Origin: Adineta vaga | Taxonomy: Eukaryota; Rotifera | DNA length: 64,000 nucleotides | Assembly (NCBI GenBank): GCA_021613535.1 | Contig: CP075496.1 | Span: 9,238,001-9,302,000 of the forward strand | Direction of reading: 5' to 3' | In this document: in pieces, positions 37,431 to 50,357 of the stretch | Layout: each line of letters starts with the position of its first letter | Position numbering within the stretch: the stretch's first letter is position 1 | Position numbers and translations under genes: made by a program | Notes under the pieces: model-generated | What the model was told of the DNA's origin: nothing | What the model saw: the letters and a program-made list of their open reading frames with translations, nothing else | Databases searched by the model: none

Positions 37431-39529
37431 CTATCTAAAATGATTTCACATGAACACAGAGTAAACTTTAGAAAATAAAATAATCATCTTGAATATTATT
37501 TTACAAATATTGACTTTTTTTAATATGTATTACTCTTCATTATATTTCTTTTTTTTGTCAATATCACTCGAATTATTTTGCTCCTCTTTCTCGTATCATA
37601 TTTTATACTCATCGGTCACCTAGAGAGGTCAGACACGAAGAGAAAGAAAGAAGAGATAAATGCAAACCATTAGAGGACAATATGCTCGTGTAATCTATAT
37701 TTTTATACAGTAATTAAAGGCTAATATGAACGTTTTTTCTTTTTATTCTTTTTGTCTAGCAAAAAATACCAATCTTAAAAAATAAATCAAATTCTACAAA
37801 GAACACCATGTTTTGCTTGTCATAGAGCCATTTCGAAGAATAATGAATACTAAGTTAAGACAACAGACACAAATTAGCTTTTTTTTGTTCTAGATCAATG
37901 CGAACATCATCGAAACAAGATTAATGCCCATTTCTGTTATCAATCAATAACATTTGTTCATTTGTATCACGCGTTTTGAAGTTATATATAGTGACTACTA
38001 TAGTGAGAAGTAACGCACTAATAAGAGAAATACTTTTGTTTGTAGTAATCCTACTGAGAATATTATGAATAATGTAATACAGTATCTTTTATTTTTTTCA
38101 CATGACCATTAATAAAAACTCTTGAATATCATGTAGATCTTTTAGTATGAGCAAAGGACGTACTTGAATTTGCGTTCTTCACGAAATAAATCACTTGTTA
38201 TAATCATAGGTTATGGTGATCGTAAAATCAGCACAAACAAGAACATCATAAATATTAGTGAGATTATTAGTTTTAACAACGATCGATTCATAGTTTGATC
38301 AGATGCATCTAATTAGGACATTTTATTCAACGCATCTTTTATTATATGTATGTTACAGACAAATGAGAACATCATCGACGAATTTGAGAAGATGTGTAAT
38401 GATGTCCACAACACTGTCACATTATTCGGTTATGTTTATAGCACATAACACGATACATCATAAATGTGCGTGCGAGGAAGAAAGAGAAAAGTATATCTGT
38501 CGGTACAGACATCTGTACGAAAATCAAGTTCATTGTGTTTTTTAAACAGTTTGTAGAGAATATAATTTTGTATACATTTATATCGCAAAATGTATTTTTT
38601 TGTAGCTCTGATGTTATGCACTATTATATTCTATATCGTTTGTTTATCAAACAATGAAATCTAAAATATGCGTATTGATCATATTGTTCGATAGTATTGT
38701 GAATGACCTAAATAATGATTGAAAGAAGATATGTTAAGATAGAGATATTGTCATTGCTTCAAGGGTTATAGTATGTCACATCGATACTCATAAAAATAAG
38801 GATACACAAGATATAATCGATCAACATGAACTCACAGATAAATTTATTATAATGAATAATATATTTTCTTGATGTGAATAGTTGTTCATGCATATGTAAT
38901 ATGTTGTTTTAAAATAGGACATGTTTATATTATTTAATTTGAAATATATCTAACTTTTTCTCATACAAACAAACAGAATGAAATGAATGAAAAGAAATTT
39001 GCATACAAAAATCACAAATGGAAGATATCGATTTAGCAAAAAATTTTTGTTTATTTGTTAGTTTGTTTCGAAAAAGAAAATCTACATTGTTATCAAAGTA
39101 TCAAAATAAATTATGAAAAATATTGAGAAAATCTAATATTCTATTTTCTTTCTTTCTATTGGCTAGAAAACAGAATAACACAAAAGTATGTGAATAATTG
39201 AATTATCACATAGAATATATTCATCTGACATTCATCGATTATCAGAATTGTATTATTCAGTATACCTTCAACAAGAAAACATATATAAGAAATCTCATCG
39301 TATGAAAACAATCTCACTATAGCTATTTGACGATAGAACATCAACATATTGTCTGTCAAAATGAATATTCTTTCTAATACTTTAGGTTAAAAAAATGATA
39401 TCATTATTTTGATCACATATCTTTTCTTTTTGGTCGAAAGCTGAATTAAAATTTATATATAAAAATAGTTTAATGAGAAAAAGAATAGTTTATTTATCAT
39501 AGTAAAGAAAATGCAGTCATAATTATGAA
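37431..39529. other. Intergenic, 2.1 kb, no supported gene
   Basis: AT-rich, with short frames on both strands (38303-38657, 39156-39359) that show no domain. No repeats or terminal inverted repeats noticed. Confidence 0.4.
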
Positions 39530-40096
39530 TTAATATGGTGTTTTAATTAATTTTATATAAACTTCTTCATCTCGATCTTGTTCTAAGAAATCATTTCCAC
39601 TATAATTAATAAAACCATGTTGACGTGCATTTGATAAAATTTCAACTAATTTATTAATTTGAGCATCTCCAAAAATCTAGTTAGAAAAGGAAGTGAATTG
39701 ATTCAAAATTTCATCTATTATTTTTCATTACGCACTGGTATTAATTCGCTGAATTTTATTTGTAAGGCATAATCACCTTGTGTTCCATTATCTTTAATTA
39801 ATTGATAAATATATTTTATTTCATTCATAATATTCGGAGGTATTTCCTGTTGACTAGAAATATATATATATATATGAAACAATATGATAATTGTCTTTCT
39901 CAAGGTTAAATCAAAATCATATGATAAAGACATACTCATGTATAGAATGTATCACTGGTGTAGGCCGTGCTTGAGTTTGATTGATAGTCTCTTGAAATTT
40001 ATTCAAACGTCCAGCTAAATGATTTTTTGGTTTTTCTGGTTTTTTATACATTTGTTTATCATATTCGATGGAATTGTCTTTGTTCGAAGAGGCCAT
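39530..40096 (-). CDS. Costars-domain protein (ABRA/ABRACL-like)
   Basis: Three exons (40096-39936, 39853-39736, 39676-39530) give 141 residues. A disordered Lys/Pro-rich N-terminus (KPEKPKNHLAGRLNKFQ) precedes a C-terminal Costars domain. It reads IMNEIKYIYQLIKDNGTQGDYALQ, then an ELIPIFGDAQINKLVEIL helix, and ends NARQHGFINYSG...RDEEVYIKLI, as in the actin-binding Rho-activating protein and its ABRACL relatives, which promote actin dynamics. The second intron uses a GTGCGT donor, the reading that keeps the domain in frame. A cytosolic, actin-linked role is inferred from the family. Confidence 0.8.
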
Positions 40097-41493
40097 GTTG
40101 TTGTCGTGCTGAGTGAAGGTTGGTGAGATATGTGTATCGTTAAATATAGATGATATGAATGTGTATGTATTTGAGGCGGAAAAGAAAGAAAATAATGTGT
40201 ACATACACAAAATTGATGTTGTTGTTGGTATTAGTATGAAGAAGATATTTATAACTTCTAATGACAAGAAAAGAAGTCGACGAGCTATTCTTGCTTTCCT
40301 TTTCTAGAAATATGATAGTCGATATCGCCATTTTTTTTGTCTTTTCTGTTCGCAGTTGACGAATTTAGTAGATAGGACTCATTGAGAATGTGGACAAATT
40401 CTATTCGGAAGAAAAAGAATTAATATTCTTCGTTTGATAGCATCCAATCGGCTTATTCGACTGATATTTATCACCTTTTAAGATCTTCTCATAAGGGATT
40501 TATTTAAAGAGATAGATAAATAAGAGAAAGACTAATTGTGTATTTATATATAGTAGATTCACGATTTTTCATTCTTCAGATGAAAACTATGAATTGGAGT
40601 AACTTTCTCTAACAATTCTTATTCATTGTGCAAACTTTCTCAATCATGCGTTTTTTCCATATTAGTTATTGTAAATTTGTTTCAATAATGATCAATATGT
40701 AAATCATAGTTGTATATGCAACGATGGATGTTATACAGGAATGTATAGTTAAATATCTAAGAGTGCGATTGATCTACCATTTCCCCCGTTATTTTACAAG
40801 ATTACTTATCGAAACATGTTATCTATATTACAATGATTATTTCTTTTCTTTTCTTGTCATTGTTCTAATGAATAATATTTTTGCATTAATAACTTTATTT
40901 CAAGAACGAATTCGAATGACAGTTTGTGGCGTATATTTTCCAAACGACTGTGTTAACAGTCGCTCGACAGGACACACCGTCGTATCATCTACGATTATGT
41001 AATATAACATTCAATATCTATGTCGTTAACTCTTGATTATATAGCGATATGATTAATTGTTGGTATTTCAATTGGAAAAAGCGTTGATCAAATGTTTAAA
41101 TTTTGATTTCTATGGATCATGTCTTCGTTCAATTTTACTTTCATTAGGATTTTTTATAGTTGTAGCTCGTGCGACTGTCTTTATTATAGTTTTTAAGCCA
41201 TTTTAGTATCTCAACATTTCATACTTTCTCGATGTTTAAAAAGCAGAAATTCTACGGAATCATTCCACGATGTGTATTAATATAGCAGTTTTCCTTCAAT
41301 TTTCACATGAAATATATTTTTTGTTGTAGATTAACTGAATAGTATACATATATTTAAGATTAACTCACTTACAAGATGGAATACTAGACTATTTTATAAA
41401 GAAATAAACACGAAGGAAAAGAGAATTTGGTTGTTTCTGGTATAAAGAAAAAAAATTAAAAAGAAATTGATCAATACCATTGATTTTTTTCGT
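40097..41493. other. Intergenic, no supported gene
   Basis: A 92-residue plus-strand frame at 40724-41002 has one hydrophobic stretch but no recognisable family. I leave it unannotated. Nothing else is seen. Confidence 0.4.
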
Positions 41494-41678
41494 TTACCAC
41501 CACCAATAAGGGTCGCCTAAAAGATACAAAAAGAAACTTTCTATTAAATTTTAATATCAATTGAGAAATACAAACCATATGGACCCCATCCAGCTGTATA
41601 AACAGGTCCATATCGAGGACCCCAACGAGGACCCCATGGACCAAAACGGCCACATCTTCCACCAAAGCAGAATGCCAT
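41494..41678 (-). CDS. Tiny Gly/Trp/Pro-rich protein, 41 residues
   Basis: Two exons (41678-41576, 41516-41494) with a 59-base intron (GT...TTTTAG) give M-A-F-C-F then repeated GP-R/W-GP units (WGPRWGPRYGP) and end DPYWWW. Without splicing the repetitive reading is lost. Similar very small Gly/aromatic-rich secreted or structural peptides occur in many invertebrates; I cannot name a family. Moderate confidence because it is short. Confidence 0.55.
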
Positions 41679-43140
41679 AGCTATAACTTGATGAAAAAAT
41701 ATGAAGCTTTAATATGTATGTGGTTATGTAAATTGCATCAGTTTTTATAGGCCAACAAAACTCATTACAATACTATGTACGTGAAATTTGTTTTCAAATA
41801 TTTTATTTTTCAGTCTATTCACACATAACAATATACGAACATTGAAAAACACAGATATAATTACATTCCTAGATACTTTATCAGATCTTATAGTCAATAG
41901 TCAATATAGTCATAAAATTTACTGAAAATTTTCAGTCGCAATAACTGTTAGTGAAGTTTCTAATTAAACAATACGAAAATTAACTGCAAGCTTTCATTAA
42001 CGTTTCCGTATCTGAGAAAATCAACAATATGCATGGCAAAAAAATAACTACCTATGAAACCAATCCAAACTATTGTACTCGAAAACAAATTAGACGCCGT
42101 ATCATTTAATATTTTATACATGATGTTTTTGAGTATCACAGTTCATTGAAGTATGGTAAAATTATGTCGTTGTTACATTTGTATGGTTCTCGAGAGACCC
42201 GACCAGAAAATTTTATTGCTATCATGAAAATAGAACAATACGAAATGAAGTTCTATATTGTAACACAGTATCAAGACAATTTCAAATTATTTCTCGCGTC
42301 CAGATAAAATCAGTTTAAATATCTATATTCCGTAATATTCAAACAAATAAAATATTTATAAATTTGTTTGATAAACAAAAATATCTATAGTCTTTTCTTT
42401 AACGTATATCGGATGCATAAAGAACATGAATTAATCGATCGTTTTGAGTTTCGATGTATACAATTAATACTTTATAATTGATCATCCTATAGTATTAAAT
42501 ATATCTAATAAAAATGAATTATCAAAGTTTGTCTTACTCTTTCTGTTCATATTAAACATTATAATAATTAGAGAAATCAATAGACAAATGAGGTCAAGAT
42601 GAATCAAAGTTCTAATGAAATGTAGAATATAATTTATTAAATATAGACGAATAGAAAACAGATAAATAAACACTATTTTGTACGCAGAAATCAGTCACGT
42701 TTCTCATTTGTATTTTTCATAGCAAGAAGAAAGTAATTAACTGATTGGATTGTTTTTGTCATTTTTCTATTCGAATGAAATATAATGATAAACATCGAAC
42801 TAAAACATATAAACTAAAAAATAAGTAATTAGCGTTTTGTTATCAATCTACGAGCAAAAGCAAAAGAAAAACGGGAGAATACATTTTCTTTCATTCTCTG
42901 CTCATACTCTATCGAAATAAAATATATTTATATTTATAGTACGAATTCTGAAATGATTTCTTTCATAGAACGATGAGTCAATACGAGAGATGTGTGATGT
43001 TGTGATAAAAATAAACAAATGCACGGATCAGTGATCAGAAAGGAGTATCTTCTCTCTTTCTATACTCTCTATTTATAATAATATCAACATATGCAATGCA
43101 GACATTCTTCTAAAAAAATATTCATCATCACAATACAGTC
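41679..43140. other. Intergenic, no supported gene
   Basis: AT-rich; nothing recognised. The last 100 bases are probably the promoter/leader of the gene at 43141. Confidence 0.4.
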
Positions 43141-43464
43141 ATGTCTAGAACTATTATAATTACATCTTCTTGTGCTCCTCCTCCACCACCTCCTCCTCCA
43201 GTAACAGTATTATATGTTAGAAACAATGTAAGATATGTTCAACAACCTTCATACATTACGGTCGTTGATCAAATTAGTAAACCAGTGATTATTAGTGAAC
43301 AGATCGTGGATTATGGTAGTCCAATTATCATTCAACAACCTGATTATTATTTAACGAATAGCAGTCCTATTATTATCACTGATTTTTCACCACCTAGAGT
43401 TGTACATGTCACTGCAAGAAACTCTCGATGTTGTTCTCGTTGTTATACCACTTGCCGATGTTAA
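43141..43464 (+). CDS. Small protein with poly-Pro and Cys-rich tail
   Basis: A 107-residue single exon that starts MSRTIIITSSCA, then eight consecutive Pro. Val/Ile/Tyr-rich strands follow (VTVLYVRNNVRYVQQP, KPVIISEQIVDY), and a Cys/Arg tail ends RCCSRCYTTCRC. No signal peptide. The composition is unlike chance AT-rich frames and third codon positions vary normally, so I take it as real. No family recognised. Confidence 0.6.
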   Translation: MSRTIIITSSCAPPPPPPPPVTVLYVRNNVRYVQQPSYITVVDQISKPVIISEQIVDYGSPIIIQQPDYYLTNSSPIIITDFSPPRVVHVTARNSRCCSRCYTTCRC

Positions 43465-45078
43465 TCATAAACTCACGAGACAAGATAAGAAAAGATGAAC
43501 GTTAATTTCTTTTTTTTCATTTAATTTTTTCTTTTTCACGGATTCTTTCTTGTATTTTTCCCGATTTTTACATTTAATAACAATAATAACAACAATTTTG
43601 CTTTTTAATTAACCTAGTCATTTCTGTGGAAAAACAACTATCATTTCAACAGTTATAGAAACTAATTTATAATGTGAAGGATCGTTACTAAAATTATTTT
43701 CTGCAGTTTAGCTTTTATTTTTCAATACAGGAATTTTCGAATATTTCTGTTGCAACATCAAATACTCAAAGACCTTGAAAAATAAAAATCATTTATCTCA
43801 CGTGTATTTTCTCTTTTGTCTAAAAAAGGAGATAAAGGTAAAATATTATTTTATCTTTTCTTCTACAATAACCAACACATTTGGTAAATAAAATAGCTTA
43901 TTGATGTCTACCATCATTATTATTCAGATTGTGTATGGAAATTATAAAAACAAGTAAACAATCATTTGAATTGATTAATAGGCACGATTCATATGAAATA
44001 AAATCTAAAGAGAAAAAACGAATCTTAAAGAATATGGAGTAAAATAAAAATCAGGAAAATAATTTTTAATAGCAACGACGATCAATGCTTTTCATTCGTT
44101 ATGCTATGAAGTGTTGTTTGCACTTTTTTCCACGATGGGCCAAACATGGTGGAAAATTTTGTAAAAACTAGGAAACCATGACAGTCATCATCGCAGGAGT
44201 CATAATTGTAATTGATTGTTCACAAATATATTCTAGAAAATATATATCTGAGAGAAGGTTATGATACTGTAATTTAATGAAGATTTACGATCTTTTTAGG
44301 ATACATGACGGCAACAGTCGATTGAGTTGTTGTCAGTTATATAGAAAATATGTTAGATTGCGAATTAAGTTCTACTTTTCTGATGACTTCATCGATGGAT
44401 TAGTTGTTGTAGTTGAGGCGGCTCTTGTTATTACTATGATTAGAAGATCATATAAATCAATCAATGGTCGAACAATTTTAACTAAATCGCAAAGTTTATG
44501 ATAATATGCTGCTTTCGATCGTCCGAAAACATCAGAAATTAGATCAGGTTCTAGAAAAACTAATCGTATTAGTAGTTTTTGTGATAGTTTGTAAAAGTAT
44601 TCGACACCTCAATTTTCTTTACTGGTACATATTCAAAAATAAATCTGATTGTGAAAAGTGTCATTTAAAACGTTTTTGCAGGCGCACAAATTCCAGATAC
44701 ATATTTCAAATAAATAATAGCAACAATATGAATATGATATACCCAATGATGGATAGGATCATGTTAAATTTGATTTATTGTAAATTCAATTCAGTTATTG
44801 TCTTGAATGAATAAAATAGAGAAGGACATAAATTCTAATCTATAGTAAATACTACGTGTTATTAAGTCGAACTTATTTTATCTGATGTGTTTCATAAAAC
44901 TAAAGATAATCACCCAACTCATTTGCCAAGTTAAGTAAAAAGATTTAGTTAGGAAATGCATGGTCTACGGTTTATTTCAATGAAAAGACATTTTCAATAC
45001 TACAAAGCTATTATATTTGCGATATTTCCTTTTTTTTAAGTTACTGCTCATGTATATTTATATATATAGTGTTAGTTT
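43465..45078. other. Intergenic, 1.6 kb, no supported gene
   Basis: Frames at 44277-44501 and 44506-44814 are adjacent but lack domains or a signal. I do not annotate them. Confidence 0.4.
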
Positions 45079-46068
45079 TCATTTTGGACAAAAATTTGGT
45101 ACAGGTAACTTGGGTAACCATTTTTGATCGAAAAAAAGTGGAGCATTTACAGGAAAAAAATCAGGTCCTGCTCTAACAAATACGCCAATTTGAAGTGATG
45201 CTGTTGCAAGTAGAAATAACTGTGTATAGAACCATGATACAAGTATGGGTAAACGAAATGGTATATGAGCTTCTATTGTACAAGCTATACCATGCAATAT
45301 AAAGAACAACAGTGATGAAAGAGCTACTTGTGAATCATGTACAGAAATCCATGCTAAATGTACATGGAGAAGACCACTGACAAGAAATACTAGTAGCGAA
45401 GCTATTGTCGACGACGACAATTGTTGACGAACAGGTTGAAAAATTGATTCACGAAAAACAGTACTAACCAGTTGATTATATCGTCGGCCCCAAAAATCTC
45501 GTAATGAATGTGCTAAGATTGGAAAATTAATCGTTGTAGTATGCATGTATTGATCACGAGTGATAAGACGAATAATTCCACTTAAAAAGTCTGAGAAAAA
45601 TGTATAAGTTACCGCAAATGTAAAAAACATTATTAATCGAGCATAACTATCACTTCCAGGACAGGATAAAAGCCAACGATATAACCAATGATTGAGGATA
45701 ATTTTCACACTGGATAAAAGAAAATCATAAAGTAGAGGCCATTGTTTTCGATACTCTACTGGACAAGGAACAATTGGTAAGAACATCCAAAGTAATTTGC
45801 GAATAAAAGGAGTAAATTTGACATACGAATTAGGCGAAAGAACAATCCAATGAATTAAACGAATCGATGCAAACCAACAAAATGTCGATAATAACATCGA
45901 TGGCATAGAAAACGGTGGGAGGTCATGAGTAGTTAAATGTGTTAATATTATACAGGGTACAAGTACCAAAATCCATCGAAATAATGGATTTGGTAATAAA
46001 CGTACGTAATAAAAACATACCACAACTTCTGCAATCCAACCAGCGAGAAGTAATAAAGGAGACGACAT
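45079..46068 (-). CDS. Wax-synthase-like membrane-bound O-acyltransferase
   Basis: A 329-residue intronless frame with about eight membrane helices. It matches the wax synthase domain (PF13813): HSLRDFWGRRYNQ at about 187-199, the core motif usually written SLR-D-FWG-RR-W-x-Q, and SGLLHVHLAW at 231-240 with the conserved His. Members esterify long-chain alcohols or sterols with fatty acyl-CoA in the ER. The family is mainly plant, fungal and bacterial, and with no introns this is a transfer candidate. The frame is intact. Substrate not predictable. Confidence 0.83.
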   Translation of the reverse strand: MSSPLLLLAGWIAEVVVCFYYVRLLPNPLFRWILVLVPCIILTHLTTHDLPPFSMPSMLLSTFCWFASIRLIHWIVLSPNSYVKFTPFIRKLLWMFLPIVPCPVEYRKQWPLLYDFLLSSVKIILNHWLYRWLLSCPGSDSYARLIMFFTFAVTYTFFSDFLSGIIRLITRDQYMHTTTINFPILAHSLRDFWGRRYNQLVSTVFRESIFQPVRQQLSSSTIASLLVFLVSGLLHVHLAWISVHDSQVALSSLLFFILHGIACTIEAHIPFRLPILVSWFYTQLFLLATASLQIGVFVRAGPDFFPVNAPLFFDQKWLPKLPVPNFCPK

Positions 46069-47594
46069 TGTGTATGATCAAATAGTGTCCTAGTTTTGAC
46101 TGATAACGTTTGTCACTGTTATTCGAAACATATATATTGAAAAGAGTTTTAGCTTTTCTCATCTCAACTTACCTTATAAGGGAATGTTAATATCTTGTGA
46201 ATAGAAAATCAAACAGATCTTTACTATATATGGTTGTCCGTGTGCAGAGAAAGAAAAATGTAACATGCTATGACCTATGCATGTTTCAATGGAAGAAAAA
46301 AGAAAATAACAGAACGGAAGACAAAAAATGGAGAGAACGAGAAAAAATAAAAATGCGACATGACGTGTAGTCTTAACTTTCGCAAATAGAGAAAAATAAT
46401 ATGACCTACTTAGTTTCGCTTATGTTTGCAAAACATATTATATAAAGATTTCATTGTTCCCGATTGAAAAAAAGGTAACTAGCTGTGCAGGGACCTTCTA
46501 TTTAAATTTGCGAAGAAATGGTTTCAACTTCGATTTGGATAAACTAAGTGAACATGTCAATAGAGGGTTTGTAATAAATAAGATTAATTTTAAACTGTAT
46601 CTAAACCAGAACAAGATTTGTCATTCACATATCTGTGTTATACTTCAGTGAAGTTGATATGATGAGCAGATATTATCATTGATTATAGACTGCACGTTGT
46701 ATAACATATTTGCAGCATAAAGTACATTGTATGAAAGCTAAAGATCTCATTATTGTCACCAATAAATAGGCAAATGGATAAAACTAGAAAATAATGCAAT
46801 TAGCTCAATAGATTTTTGTTATCATATGCATAGTGTACAAGCATGCAATTGTTACAATAAACTCGAAATGAAGTTTTTTGTATATGATCATCCCCAAGAA
46901 GATGTCATCAGTCTCTTATCAGCTATGTAGAAGCATAATTCTTTACATTATCCTCTACAAACATTTGCATTAGTATATTGATACATAAGTTCATTGAAAT
47001 TTTGCTATCGAAAAGGACCCTTATGCATTCCTATATTGAGTGTACTTCTCTACTTTGAATTCATTAACCGTATTCAATACTGATAATTCCATCTTAATAA
47101 GTAAACTACTCGAAAAACTACTATCACTTCATTATCTTCATCATTTATCTTTCAATTTAAAACGGTGTAGTGCTGATATACAACAATTACTAAAGACATT
47201 TTTTTGATTACTTAACTTAGCACATCTTGCATTTTATACGGAGACAAAAAACGTTCAGCCCAAACACAGTCCACAGTATGAAAATACTTCAAATGAATTG
47301 TCTGTTGAAAAATGATGAAACAACAATGACCAATGCTATCGAATGGGAAACTCGCTCATCATCTTTGATATATTTACACAAAATTCAAAAGCAATGTAAC
47401 TTGTATCCTTAGAATCAAATGATTGATTCATTACAATATGAAACAGAATTTTGAAAACAAAGACATGTAATCGCTTTTGTGTACTATATAACGAAAATAT
47501 CGACTCAATATTTTAATACGTAACAAATTTTCTCTATAAACGATATTTGAAAAGTCAATTTATTCATATATTTCGATGAAAATAGTCAATATCA
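46069..47594. other. Intergenic with possible F-box/LRR debris
   Basis: No intact gene. Around 46860-47420 (plus strand) short Leu-rich pieces such as LHYLHHLSFNLKRC occur with many stops. They resemble the LRR-like part of the bdelloid F-box family, but this is weak. Confidence 0.3.
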
Positions 47595-49427
47595 TTAGTT
47601 CCATTCTAAATAAATTCTTTTGTCTATTTTTTTGATGATATAATTTAGGCGTAATTGTTCAACATCAATCAAATGTTGTAATTTGTTTATTGTAATTTCG
47701 TTGGTTTTGTAATTTTTTATACATATGGTGGATAAGTTGGGGATATATTTGGTATTTTTCATTAAAATAAATCGAATAAAATTTTCTAAAGATTGATCAT
47801 CGTCACAAGTAACTTCGAGATAGTGCATTATTGGACAAAGATCAATAAGAAATTGAACTTCTGACAAATCGTTCATGTGTTGAAGAATAACTTTAGTAAT
47901 TTTGTTAGTAGATGATACTAAACGAAGAATTTGCACTTCCGTAGCTGATAAATACCGTGGTGTTACAACAGATAATGATGAAATAACTAACGACTCAAGA
48001 TGCGGTAGATATTGAATAAGATTAATTAGAAAACCAATAAACATCATACGACGTTCAAGAATTAAACAACTGACTTTTAATATACCTAACATAGGACCAA
48101 TGTAATCAATAAAAACATTATCGTCATCATTTCTAAAGTTATCAGTTATAGTCAACTGATAAATTTCGGAGGATAATGCAGATTCAGCCATAGTTTCATA
48201 TTGATTTTCAATCACAATATCTGCATACTGTTTCTTCACTTTATCAAAATTAGTTTGTAATACACTAAAACAATGAAAAGAAATATTTCCAACAAATTCA
48301 ATCGAATCTGTTATTTACCTCGGTGAAATAAAAGAATAGATGATAGTATCGCCATTCCATAAATCTGTGTTGATATAGATTCTAAACTGTGACTTTCGCT
48401 TCAACCAAAATGATGAATTAAAGCGATTGATGGATGTATGGTATGGAGTAACTTCTAAATCTTCGTCAATATTTTCTTCGTATTTGAAGTCAAAAGTACG
48501 TAATTTAAGTAAATCCTTTGATACGATTCGTTTCCATCGATCTGAATCAAGGTATGTGATATCTCTGCAACACGTAACATGTAACTCTTCTAATTGTGGT
48601 GCTATTTTTGTAATTAATGATTCCAATTCATCGAAATCTGCCGCACACAGAACGATTCGAATGCATTTTAAACTTGATATTTGTATCAATGCTTCTTTGA
48701 TGATCGATTTATTGGACTCATTCACTTCACTACAGCTTAAACGAGAAAGTCGCGATGTATATGAAAGCATATTAATTAATTCATCAATAGTACAACGATG
48801 ATCAATGACTAATACTTCAATGCCAGTAAATTGATTTTTCGTAGCAATGGGCAAAGGAATGAATAATTCCAAGGAGAAGAAGGATAACTGATTGTATTTT
48901 AGTGAAGACAAATTGAAAATTGCTTGATATACATTACTGATATCATCTGGTAGATCATCTGGTTCAATACTTAGAGAGAAGAGATGCGGCAAAGCTATTA
49001 AACCTATGAGCAAAGGTACAAGTTTGTCTGCGCTGATACCGATAAGTCGTAAAGATTCCAAACGAATAAAGGAAGCATCGATAATACAATGTGATAATGG
49101 ATCTTCTAAATCCAAAAAATTACATAACTGAAGCGATACTATACGATGTTTATTTGGCATAAGAATATGAGTACATCGATTCTGTCGAAGCTCTTTAGAA
49201 CCAATAGACAGATTCATTTTTAGTCGAGCGAATGAAGCGAGTAAATTCTGAAAGCGCATATTCAGATTTGAAAAGGCTTCATATAGATGACAAGCTTCTA
49301 AGTAATCGAAAATTTCGAAGTGTATTTCATTGGGTAAATCTTCGAAACAATTAGCACGTTTTCTATAAAACGGAAGAACATAATAAATATAAGTGAAAAT
49401 TGATTTCTCTTTTTTACCTATCGTCAT
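47595..49427 (-). CDS. F-box/LRR-like protein
   Basis: Two exons (49427-48319, 48264-47595) join through a 54-base intron in frame to give 592 residues. The F-box is near residue 26 (CFEDLPNEIHFEIFDYLE, then AFSNLNMRFQNLL), followed by irregular Leu-rich segments to the end. Predicted substrate adaptor of an SCF ubiquitin ligase; target unknown. It is paralogous to 55858-57465 (same F-box, Arg-rich KRK...F near the middle, LRR-like end). The start is unsure: the first about 25 residues (KKEKSIFTYIYYVLPFY) have no counterpart in the paralog, which begins directly at the F-box. The true first exon may be elsewhere. Confidence 0.82.
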
Positions 49428-50357
49428 ATGGTAGTGCTTAAAATTGAATAAAAAAGGAAAAATAAAGTATTCGAAGAATACTATGAAATATTTAACTTAC
49501 TCCGTAATTTTTTAATATTTTCATTTGTAGAAAAGCGATAGATGAGTAATCGTTTCATTAGCAACAGTCTGTTTTGGAACGAAAATTTATCTCTACAAAC
49601 AGTATAAAATTTAGAAATCTCAAAATGAAGAATCTACACGTTAAATCAAGTTACAAAACTGTAGGTTGAGAAGCAGAATAGAGGAAAGAAAAACTATGTG
49701 AGCGATTCTGTGTGGTTGATGCAATGTGATGGTCGACACTCTAAAGTGCATAGTCTTTCGTATTCTTTCCTTCTCTCGATAAAATACGCTTGCAATGAAT
49801 CATGTGAAGTGTTTCTACCGCGTATAGGATACATCTGCTACGCTGAATTATTCATAGCCGGGAAAAAACCAACAATAGAAACTTTCTTGATGGTAACATA
49901 TTAGTATCATAGAAAGTTGACAGTATTTCGATAGAACTATCGAATTGGATTCAAGTTGATATTTTAAGCTAACAGCTTATTCGATCTTTCCATCTCGACA
50001 GACTTTTCACAGACGCAGATGCTAATATATCATCATAGACTAGCACTCCACTGACATTAGTAAATATGATAGAGATTAATAGTTTTTATTTTTAAAGAGA
50101 GAACAAGTAAATAATTGATATTCACAAAAAAATCTTTCTGTTTTACATTGTTTTAGTTGAATAACAGTAACCTTATCCTGATCTTTTGAAAGAAGTTCTT
50201 GTGTTATATTCGCATCCATAATTAGTTTTCTCCCCAATAGTAATCTTGTACTTATTAATCTCCTTACTGATGATAATAAAGTTTATCTGTTTATTTTCAT
50301 GAAAGCATCAGTACGAAAAATATAATGAATTGTTCATGTAGTACGATCATATATGTA
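49428..50357. other. Intergenic, no supported gene
   Basis: AT-rich; a frame at 49698-49904 has no domain. The 5' end of the F-box gene may extend into the first 200 bases. Confidence 0.4.

Noticed and set aside
46860-47420. A third F-box/LRR gene
   Set aside because: Only short Leu-rich bits with stops in all frames and no F-box; too weak to call even as a pseudogene.
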